This document shows positions 31,679 to 38,590 of a stretch of DNA of 40,766 nt, in pieces. The stretch covers positions 1 through 40,766 of the forward strand of contig JAEYZI010000005.1 of NCBI GenBank assembly GCA_023428065.1, in the 5' to 3' direction. Source of the DNA: Actinomycetes bacterium. GTDB lineage: Bacteria > Actinomycetota > Actinomycetes > Actinomycetales > Microbacteriaceae. The stretch's first letter is position 1, and each line of letters opens with the position of its first letter. Under the pieces are notes generated by a model. That model had not been told where the DNA came from, did no database searches, and worked only from the letters and a program-made list of their open reading frames with translations. The position numbers and the translations under genes are program-made.

Positions 31679-32524
31679 ATGACCGGTTCCGCTCGCTATG
31701 TCGTCGGCGTCGACGGCTCGGGCCCTGCGGAGGCCGCGCTCGCGTGGGCTGTACGGCACGCGCGCCGCGACGGTGCGCCCGTGCTGCTCGTGCACGTCGT
31801 CGACCCGCAACTCCGTGCCCACGGGATCCTCGAGCTCGACGCCGCGGAGGCGGCGGGCGAGGCGCTCCTCGCCGACACCGCGCGTCGGGCGCGCGCCGCA
31901 CTCGGCGGGCTCGACGTCGAGACCCGGCTGCTGCTCGACGTGCCCGTGTGGGCGCTCGCCGACGAGGCCGGACCGGACGACATCCTCGTCGTGGGCACGG
32001 GCAAGACCGGCTACGTCTCGGGGCGCGTCCTGGGCTCGCGCAGCGTGCAGTTCGCCCTCGCCGCATCCGGGACCGTCGCGGTCGTGCCGGATGCGGATCC
32101 GCGGTTCCGCGAGGGCGTCGTCGCGGGCGTCGACCGTCCGGAGACGGCGGCCCTCATCGGGCGTCGGGCGGCGCGCGAGGCGGTCGACCGCGGCATGCGG
32201 CTCACCCTCGTGCACGCGGCCTCCGCCGAGGCGGTCACGGCGCTGCGCTCGAGCCCCGAGAGCCCGCTCGCGATCGCGACGGAGGCGGCGCGCGAGGTCG
32301 AGGGGCTGCTCGAGATCCGCTCGCGGCTGTCGGCGCGCGCGCCCGCCGAGGCGCTCCTCGACGCGGCCCGGGGGAGCGCGCTGCTCGTGCTCGGGCCGAG
32401 CGCGGAGCGCTCCCCGCTCGGCACGACCCTGCACGCCGTGCTCCTCAACGCCAACTCGCCCGTGCTCGTCGTGCGTCCCGCCCGCGAGCCCGCCGCGCTC
32501 GGCGCCGGGTCGTCCGCCGCGTGA
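31679..32524 (+). CDS. Tandem universal stress protein
   Basis: This is a 281-residue protein made of two Usp domains. The first (about 6-137) has VVGVDGSGPAEAALAWAV and ILVVGTGKTGYVSGRVLGSRSVQFALAASGTVAVVP, carrying the ATP-binding G-x2-G-x9-G-(S/T)-like turn. The second (about 145-270) has VVAGVDRPETAALI and LVLGPSAERSPLGTTLHAVLLNANSPVLVVRP. Tandem Usp proteins are among the commonest members of DosR regulons in actinobacteria. Its promoter region holds a DevR-like box shared with devS, so hypoxic induction is inferred. It converges on ackA across a GC-rich hairpin. Confidence 0.9.
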   Translation: MTGSARYVVGVDGSGPAEAALAWAVRHARRDGAPVLLVHVVDPQLRAHGILELDAAEAAGEALLADTARRARAALGGLDVETRLLLDVPVWALADEAGPDDILVVGTGKTGYVSGRVLGSRSVQFALAASGTVAVVPDADPRFREGVVAGVDRPETAALIGRRAAREAVDRGMRLTLVHAASAEAVTALRSSPESPLAIATEAAREVEGLLEIRSRLSARAPAEALLDAARGSALLVLGPSAERSPLGTTLHAVLLNANSPVLVVRPAREPAALGAGSSAA

Positions 32525-32530
32525 CCCGGG

Positions 32531-32546
32531 GCCGCGCGAGCGCGGC
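32531..32546. terminator. Bidirectional hairpin between usp and ackA
   Basis: GCCGCGC and GCGCGGC are perfect 7-bp arms with a 2-nt centre. It lies in the 27-nt gap between two convergent stop codons, so it can end both transcripts. Confidence 0.5.
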
Positions 32547-32551
32547 ATCCG

Positions 32552-33688
32552 TCAGCGCGTGGCGGCCTCGCGCGTCTCGCGCGCGATCTCGAGCTCCTCG
32601 TTGGTCGGCACGACGAGCACCGCCGCGGACGCGTCCGGCGGCGAGATGCGGCGCGGTTCGCGCGATGCGGCGTCGTTGAGCGCGGGGTCGACCGCGAGTC
32701 CGAGGAACTCGAGGCCCGCGATCGCGCGTCGGCGCACGTAGGAGGAGTTCTCGCCGACGCCCGCCGTGAAGACGACGGCGTCGACGCCCCCGAGCTCGGC
32801 GACGTAGGCGCCGATGTAGTGGCGCAGCCGGTGCACGTACACGTCGAGCGCGTGCGTCGCGCGCTCGTTGCCGCCGTTGGCGGCGTTCACAAGCTCGCGC
32901 ATGTCGCTGCGCCCCGCGAGGCCCAGGAGGCCCGAGCGCTTGTTGAGCAGCTCGTCGAGCTCGGCGATCGTGAAGCCGTGCTCGCGCGCGAGGTACAGCG
33001 GGATCGCGGGGTCGATGTCGCCCGAGCGGGTGCCCATGACGAGCCCCTCGAGCGGCGTCATCCCCATCGAGGTGTCGAGCGAGCGGCCCCCGAGGACGGC
33101 GGCCGCGGAGGCGCCGTTGCCGAGGTGCAGGATGACGAGCCGCAGCCCCGGATCGCCCGCGCGCCCGAGGAACTCCGCGGCGAGCCGCGAGACGTAGCGG
33201 TACGAGGTGCCGTGGAATCCGAAGCGGCGGATGCGCGCACGCGCCGCGACCTCCGCGTCGATCGCGTAGTCGCGCGCCGCGGGACTGATCGTCGCGTGGA
33301 ACGCCGTGTCGAAGACGGCGACGTGCGGCACGTCGGTGAGCACGGCGCGCGCCGCGCGGATGCCCGCGAGGCCGGGCGGGTTGTGCAGGGGTGCGAGGTC
33401 GGCGATCGCCGCGATCTCGCGCTCGACGTCGTCGTCGATGACGGTCGCCTGGACGAAGCGCGTGCCGCCGTGCACGATGCGGTGGCCGACGGCGTCGATG
33501 GCGATGTCCGGCAGTTCGGCGAGCACGAGCTCGAGCGCGCGCGCGTGGTCGGCGACGCCGGAGCCGGCCAGCCCGATCCGCTCGACGACGCCCTCCCCGT
33601 GCACGGTGCCGTCCTCGACGTCGAGCAGCTGGTACTTGATCGAGCTCGACCCGACGTTGAGCACGAAGACGTTCCGGATGGCGGTCAT
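32552..33688 (-). CDS. ackA: Acetate kinase
   Basis: AckA makes ATP and acetate from acetyl phosphate, the energy-yielding step of acetate fermentation. It has 378 residues. The N-terminal VLNVGSSSIKYQLL is the phosphate-binding ASKHA motif (Asn11). HRIVHGG, VAVFDTAFHATI and FGFHGTSYRYV are acetate kinase signatures. LHLGNGAS and GVDAVVFTAGVGENS complete the nucleotide site. The ATG overlaps the pta stop (ATGA), giving coupled translation in the order pta-ackA. With cydAB divergent from pta and a DevR-like box between, a low-oxygen role is inferred. Confidence 0.95.
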   Translation of the reverse strand: MTAIRNVFVLNVGSSSIKYQLLDVEDGTVHGEGVVERIGLAGSGVADHARALELVLAELPDIAIDAVGHRIVHGGTRFVQATVIDDDVEREIAAIADLAPLHNPPGLAGIRAARAVLTDVPHVAVFDTAFHATISPAARDYAIDAEVAARARIRRFGFHGTSYRYVSRLAAEFLGRAGDPGLRLVILHLGNGASAAAVLGGRSLDTSMGMTPLEGLVMGTRSGDIDPAIPLYLAREHGFTIAELDELLNKRSGLLGLAGRSDMRELVNAANGGNERATHALDVYVHRLRHYIGAYVAELGGVDAVVFTAGVGENSSYVRRRAIAGLEFLGLAVDPALNDAASREPRRISPPDASAAVLVVPTNEELEIARETREAATR

Positions 33689-35775
33689 GCCCGTGTCCCC
33701 TCGGCCTGGATCGCGGTGATCGCGATCGTGTTGACGATGTCGCGCACGAGCGCGCCGCGCGAGAGGTCGTTGATGGGTTTCGCGAGCCCCTGCAGCACGG
33801 GGCCGATCGCGACGGCGCCCGCGGAGCGCTGCACGGCCTTGTAGGTGTTGTTGCCCGTGTTGAGGTCGGGGAACACGAAAACGGTCGCGTGACCCGCGAC
33901 ATCCGAGTCGGGCATCTTGGAGGCGCCCACCGCGGGGTCGGCGGCGGCGTCGTACTGGATGGGGCCCGCGACGGGCAGCTCGGGGGCGCGCTCGCGCACG
34001 AGGGCGGTCGCCTCGCGCACGCGCTCGACCTCCGCGCCCGACCCCGACTCGCCCGTCGAGTAGGAGAGCATCGCGACGCGCGGCTCGATGCCGAAGCGCT
34101 CGGCCGTCGCGGCCGACGAGATCGCGATGTCGGCGAGCTGCTCGACGGTGGGCTCCGGGATCACGGCGCAGTCGCCGTAGACGAGCACGCGGTCGGCGAG
34201 GGCCATGAGGAAGACGCTCGAGACGACCGAGACGCCGGGCGCCGTCTTGACGATCTCGAAGGCCGGACGGATGGTGTGCGCCGTCGTGTGCTTCGCACCC
34301 GACACCATGCCGTCGGCGAGACCGAGGTGCACCATCATCGTGCCGAAGTACGACACGTCGGTCACGGTGTCGGCGGCGAGCTCGGGGGAGACGCCCTTGT
34401 GGGCGCGCAGGCGCGCGTACTCGGCGGCGAACAGGGCGTGCAGCTCCGGGTCGCTCGTCGAGACGATGCGCGCGTCGCCGAGGTCGACCCCGAGCGCGGC
34501 GGCGCGCGCCCGCACGGCGTCCTCCTCGCCGAGGATCGTGAGCCGCGCGATCCGTCGCTCCACGACGATCGCCGCGGCCTGCAGGATGCGGTCGTCGTCG
34601 CCCTCGGGCAGCACGATGTGGGTGTCGGCGGCGCGGGCCCGCTCGACGAGCAGATGCTCGAAGCGGATGGGCGTCATGACCGCCCCCGCGGCGGGGAGGC
34701 TCAGGATGCGCACGAGCTCGGTCGCATCGACGTGCTCGCCGAAGAGCGCGACGGCCCGCGCGTGCTTCGCGGGGGAGTCGGCCGCGAGCCTGCTGCGCGC
34801 TTGCGCCACGTGGAGCGCGGTGTCGAAGGTGCTCGAGTCGGTCACCGCGATGGGGAGCGGGGTGCCGAGACCCTCGATGAGCCGCTCGATCGACGGTTCG
34901 ATCTCGAAGCCGCCGTTGAGGATGATGCCCGTGAGGGCGGGGAAGGTCTGCGAGAGCTGCGCCGCCATCGTGCCGACGAGCACCTCCGAGCGGTCGCCCG
35001 GCACGATCACGATGCCGCCGGGGTGCAGGCGCGTGAGCACATGCGGGAGGCTCATGGCCGCGATCGTCGTGCCCATGACGGGGCGGTCGAGCACGGACTC
35101 GTCGCCGCGCACGAGCCGCGCGTCGGCCGCCTCGAGCACCGTGCGGAGGAGGGGCGCCTCGAGCTCGGGGTCCTCGGCGATGGCCCACGCGGGCAGCCCC
35201 GTCGCCTCCGCGACGCGCGCCGAGATGTGCTCGACCTCGTCCGGGTCCGCCCGGTTCACGATGACCGCGAGCACCTCGGCGTGCTCGTCGCGCAACTCGT
35301 CGAGGGCGATGCGCGCGATCTCGGCGCACTGCTTGGGGGTGCGCGAGCCGTCGCCCTCGGGCTGACGTCCGCCCGTCACGAGCACGACGGGCGCCGCGAG
35401 GTTCGCCGCGATGCGTCCGTTCATCGAGAGCTCGGTGGGGGTGCCGACATCGGTGTAGTCGGAGCCGAGCACGAGCACGGCGTCGCAGCCCTCCTCGACC
35501 GCCGCGAAGCGCTCGACGATCGTCGCGAGGGCGGCATCCGGATCCGCGTGCAGGGTCTCGTAATCGACTCCGACGCAGTCCTCGTAGCTCTGGCCCGCGC
35601 TCGCGTGGGCGAGCAGGAGCTCGAGGATGTAGTCGCGGTCGACGTCGGAGCGCACGACGGGGCGGAAGACCCCGACGCGCGCCACGGAAGCCGTGAGGGT
35701 CTCGAGGAGCCCCACGGCGACGGTCGACTTGCCGGTGCGCCCTTCGGCGCTCGTCACGTAGATGCGGGTCGCCAC
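33685..35775 (-). CDS. pta: Phosphate acetyltransferase, long form with N-terminal P-loop and DRTGG domains
   Basis: Pta converts acetyl-CoA and phosphate to acetyl phosphate. The 696 residues are the three-domain long type. The N-terminal BioD-like P-loop domain begins IYVTSAEGRTGKSTVAVGLL. A middle DRTGG-type domain lies around 220-340. The C-terminal catalytic PTA_PTB domain (about 370-690) has VLPEGDDDRILQAA, GLADGMVSGAKHTTAHTIRP, VFVFPDLNTGNNTYK and GPVLQGLAKPINDLSRG. GTG 35775 gives the conserved family N-terminus; the longer upstream open frame is not used. TAGCGT ends 7 nt before it, so the mRNA is probably leaderless. The DevR-like box is centred about 44 nt upstream. Confidence 0.94.
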   Translation of the reverse strand: MATRIYVTSAEGRTGKSTVAVGLLETLTASVARVGVFRPVVRSDVDRDYILELLLAHASAGQSYEDCVGVDYETLHADPDAALATIVERFAAVEEGCDAVLVLGSDYTDVGTPTELSMNGRIAANLAAPVVLVTGGRQPEGDGSRTPKQCAEIARIALDELRDEHAEVLAVIVNRADPDEVEHISARVAEATGLPAWAIAEDPELEAPLLRTVLEAADARLVRGDESVLDRPVMGTTIAAMSLPHVLTRLHPGGIVIVPGDRSEVLVGTMAAQLSQTFPALTGIILNGGFEIEPSIERLIEGLGTPLPIAVTDSSTFDTALHVAQARSRLAADSPAKHARAVALFGEHVDATELVRILSLPAAGAVMTPIRFEHLLVERARAADTHIVLPEGDDDRILQAAAIVVERRIARLTILGEEDAVRARAAALGVDLGDARIVSTSDPELHALFAAEYARLRAHKGVSPELAADTVTDVSYFGTMMVHLGLADGMVSGAKHTTAHTIRPAFEIVKTAPGVSVVSSVFLMALADRVLVYGDCAVIPEPTVEQLADIAISSAATAERFGIEPRVAMLSYSTGESGSGAEVERVREATALVRERAPELPVAGPIQYDAAADPAVGASKMPDSDVAGHATVFVFPDLNTGNNTYKAVQRSAGAVAIGPVLQGLAKPINDLSRGALVRDIVNTIAITAIQAEGTRA

Positions 35776-35782
35776 CTCGCCC

Positions 35783-35788
35783 ACGCTA
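35783..35788 (-). promoter_or_regulatory. -10 box of pta-ackA
   Basis: On the minus strand TAGCGT ends 7 nt before the pta GTG. The DevR-like box at 35811-35826 overlaps where the -35 would be. Confidence 0.45.
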
Positions 35789-35810
35789 CGCGAGCAGGCC
35801 CCCCTGCGTG

Positions 35811-35826
35811 ACGGGACCTTGTGCCC
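35811..35826. promoter_or_regulatory. DevR/DosR-type box shared by pta and cydA
   Basis: ACGGGACCTTGTGCCC is identical to the site at 31628-31643. It is centred about 44 nt from the pta start. It is also about 43 nt from a predicted cydA transcription start near 35863 that follows AAGGTT (35851-35856). One site could therefore activate fermentation and bd-oxidase genes together. Confidence 0.75.
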
Positions 35827-35850
35827 TGACGGTGCGGTTTTCTCCGACGG

Positions 35851-35856
35851 AAGGTT
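35851..35856 (+). promoter_or_regulatory. Candidate -10 box of cydAB-cydDC
   Basis: AAGGTT is a NANNNT-type hexamer about 31 bp downstream of the centre of the DevR-like box. It would give a 5' leader of about 36 nt, which contains the cydA ribosome site GAGGAAGGA. Confidence 0.35.
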
Positions 35857-35898
35857 GGACGAGGGCCGCCGTGCGCGCGACCCGAGAGGAAGGAACCC

Positions 35899-37485
35899 GT
35901 GGACCCGCTCGAGATCGCCCGGTGGCAGTTCGGCATCACGACCGTCTACCACTTCATGATGGTGCCGCTCACGCTCGGCCTCGGCATGGTGGTGGCGATC
36001 CTGCAGACGATGTGGGTGCGCACGGGCGACGAGAAGTGGCTCCGCATGACGAAGTTCTGGGGGAAGCTCTACCTCGTCAACTTCATCATGGGCGTCGCGA
36101 CCGGCATCGTGCAGGAGTTCCAGTTCGGGATGGCGTGGAGCGAGTACTCGCGATTCGTGGGCGACGTCTTCGGCGCCCCGCTCGCGATGGAGGGCCTGCT
36201 CGCGTTCTTCGTCGAGTCGACGTTCCTCGGCCTGTGGATCTTCGGCTGGGACCGGCTCCCGAAGAAGCTGCACCTCGCGACCCTGTGGCTCGCGGTCATC
36301 GGCTCGTGGATCTCGGCGTATTTCATCCTCGCCGCCAACTCGTGGATGCAGCACCCCGTCGGCATCGAGTTCGTCGACGGCAAGCCCGTGCTCAACGACA
36401 TCTGGGCAGTGCTCACCAACAACACCCTGCTCGCCGCCTTCCCGCACACGATCGCGGGCGCCATCGCGGTCGCCGGCGGCTTCCTCCTGGGCATCGCGTG
36501 GTACCAGCTGTGGCGACGGCGCAAGGACGGCATCGACACGGTCGACGCGGACGGTCGCGTCGTCGTGGGCGAGGCGCCCGACATCCCGGGCCGGGACAAG
36601 GCCGACCACCGCGTGTGGATCACGTCGCTGCGGATCGGGGCGGTCGTCGCCGTGCTCGGCTTCGGCGCCGTGACCGTCACGGGCGACATCCAGGGCAAGC
36701 TCATGTACGAGCAGCAGCCGCTCAAGATGGCGGCGGCCGAGGCCGCGTGCCACACGGGCACGAGCTTCTCGGTGCTCTCGATCGGCGAGCTCGGATCGCA
36801 GGACTGCTCGAAGGTCGTGCCCATCATCGAGATCCCGGGCATGCTCTCCTTCCTCGCCAAGGGCGACTTCACGACCCAGCTGCCGGGCATCAACGACCTC
36901 ATCCCCGAGTACCAGGAGCTCTACGGCACGAACCTCCCGGACAACCCGATCTACGGCGACCGCGCGGGCGCCGAGATCGACTACATGCCGAACCTCGAGG
37001 TCACCTACTGGGGCTTCCGCATCATGATCGGATTCGGCGCCATCGCGGCCTTCGCGGGCCTCGTCGCCCTGTGGCTCACCCGCAAGGGCACGGTTCCCGC
37101 GTCGAAGCCGCTCATGCAGCTCGCCGTGTTCGGCATCCTCGCCCCCTTCGGCGCCAACGCCGCGGGGTGGATCTTCACCGAGATGGGCCGCCAGCCGTTC
37201 GTGGTCGCCCCGAACCCGAACCCGAGCGGGGTCGACGGCGTCTTCATGTTCACGGCCGCGGCCGTGTCGCCGGGGGTCGACGGCGGGGAGGTCGTCTTCT
37301 CGCTCGTGTCGCTCGGCCTCGTGTACCTCGCGCTCATGGTCGTCGAGGTCATGCTCATCGCGCGCTTCGTGCGCGCCGGGATCGCGGGGGTCATGCCCGA
37401 GCGGTTCCGCGCGGACGACGACGACCGGAACGGACCGGATGACGACGCGGGCAACCGCGACGACGTCCTCGCGTTCGCCTACTGA
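35899..37485 (+). CDS. cydA: Cytochrome bd oxidase subunit I (CydA)
   Basis: CydA carries the three haems of the high-affinity quinol oxidase. The 528 residues contain about nine membrane helices. His18, in TTVYHFMMVPLTLG, matches the haem b595 ligand His19 of E. coli. His183, in FPHTIAGA, matches the b558 ligand His186. EMGRQPF in the periplasmic quinol-site region replaces the usual GRQPW. The Q-loop is of ordinary length for an actinobacterial enzyme and the C-terminus is hydrophilic and acidic. The GTG start has GAGGAAGGA 5-9 nt upstream. It is the first gene of cydA-cydB-cydDC and is divergent from pta with a DevR-like box between, so induction at low oxygen is inferred. Confidence 0.96.
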   Translation: MDPLEIARWQFGITTVYHFMMVPLTLGLGMVVAILQTMWVRTGDEKWLRMTKFWGKLYLVNFIMGVATGIVQEFQFGMAWSEYSRFVGDVFGAPLAMEGLLAFFVESTFLGLWIFGWDRLPKKLHLATLWLAVIGSWISAYFILAANSWMQHPVGIEFVDGKPVLNDIWAVLTNNTLLAAFPHTIAGAIAVAGGFLLGIAWYQLWRRRKDGIDTVDADGRVVVGEAPDIPGRDKADHRVWITSLRIGAVVAVLGFGAVTVTGDIQGKLMYEQQPLKMAAAEAACHTGTSFSVLSIGELGSQDCSKVVPIIEIPGMLSFLAKGDFTTQLPGINDLIPEYQELYGTNLPDNPIYGDRAGAEIDYMPNLEVTYWGFRIMIGFGAIAAFAGLVALWLTRKGTVPASKPLMQLAVFGILAPFGANAAGWIFTEMGRQPFVVAPNPNPSGVDGVFMFTAAAVSPGVDGGEVVFSLVSLGLVYLALMVVEVMLIARFVRAGIAGVMPERFRADDDDRNGPDDDAGNRDDVLAFAY

Positions 37486-37515
37486 TCAGCTGCATCCGGA
37501 ACGGAGAACAAGGTA

Positions 37516-38559
37516 ATGGACGCACTCCCCGTCGTCTGGTTCGTCGCGATCGGCCTGCTCTGGGGCGGGTACATCCTGCTCGAGGGCTTCGATCTCGGCG
37601 TCGGGATGCACATGCTGTTCAGCGCACGCGACGAGAAGGACCGTCGCGTGATGCTCAACACGATCGGCCCCGTGTGGGACGGCAACGAGGTCTGGCTGCT
37701 CACCGCGGGGGCGGCCACCTTCGCCGCATTCCCGTACTGGTATGCGTCGCTCTTCTCATCGCTCTACATCCCCCTCGCCCTCGTGCTCCTGGGGCTCATC
37801 TTCCGAGCGGTGGCGATCGAGTACCGCGGCAAGATCGTCTCGCGAACGTGGACGCGCTTCTGGGACTGGTCGATCGGCCTCGGCTCGCTCGTGGCGGCGT
37901 TCGGCATCGGCGCGGGGCTCGCGCTCACGACGACCGGTCTGCCGATCGACGCGAACGGCGACCGCGTGGGTGGCCCCTTCGTGTGGCTCACGCCCATCGC
38001 GGTGCTCGGCGGCCTCGCCCTCGTCGGATTCTGCCTCGTGCACGGCGCGACCTTCCTCGCGCTCAAGACCGACGGCCCCGTCCGCGAGCGGATGGGGCGG
38101 CTCGTGCCGCGGCTCGCGCCGATCGCACTCCTGCCGATCGCGGGCTGGGCGCTCCTCGTGGAGTTCCGCGGCGGCAACCCCGTCAGCTGGGTGCTCGTCG
38201 TGCTCGCGGTCGTCGTCGCGGTCGCCGGATGGGTCGCGGCCCGCCGACGCAACGAGGGCTGGGCGTTCACGGGCTTCGCGGCGTTCGGCGCCCTCGGCGC
38301 GGGCTCGATCTTCGCGGCGGTGTTCCCCGTCGTGCTGCCCTCGACGCTCGACCCCGCCTACGACCTCACGATCTGGAACGCCGCGAGCGGCGAGTACACC
38401 CTCATGGTGATGACGGTCGTCACGGGTGTCGCGCTCCCCATCGTGCTGCTCTACCAGGCGTGGAGCTACTGGGTGTTCCGCAAGCGCGTCTCGCCGCACC
38501 AGCTGCCCGAGGCTCACGACGTCGTGCCCGCCCTGCGTGCCGACGCCGCGCCGCGCTGA
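37516..38559 (+). CDS. cydB: Cytochrome bd oxidase subunit II (CydB)
   Basis: CydB is the haem-free structural partner of CydA. It has 347 residues and eight or nine membrane helices. The N-terminal WFVAIGLLWGGYILLEGFDLGVGM and GPVWDGNEVWLLTAGAATFAAFP are the strongest family signatures. SLYIPLALVLLGLIFRAVAIEYR follows. It starts 30 nt after the cydA stop with GGAGAACAAGG just upstream. The C-terminal tail is cytoplasmic. The transporter gene for bd assembly follows within 1-31 nt, so all three are one operon. Confidence 0.96.
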   Translation: MDALPVVWFVAIGLLWGGYILLEGFDLGVGMHMLFSARDEKDRRVMLNTIGPVWDGNEVWLLTAGAATFAAFPYWYASLFSSLYIPLALVLLGLIFRAVAIEYRGKIVSRTWTRFWDWSIGLGSLVAAFGIGAGLALTTTGLPIDANGDRVGGPFVWLTPIAVLGGLALVGFCLVHGATFLALKTDGPVRERMGRLVPRLAPIALLPIAGWALLVEFRGGNPVSWVLVVLAVVVAVAGWVAARRRNEGWAFTGFAAFGALGAGSIFAAVFPVVLPSTLDPAYDLTIWNAASGEYTLMVMTVVTGVALPIVLLYQAWSYWVFRKRVSPHQLPEAHDVVPALRADAAPR

Positions 38560-38590
38560 CGTGCCCGCCCTCCGCGCCGCAGCCGGTCGG

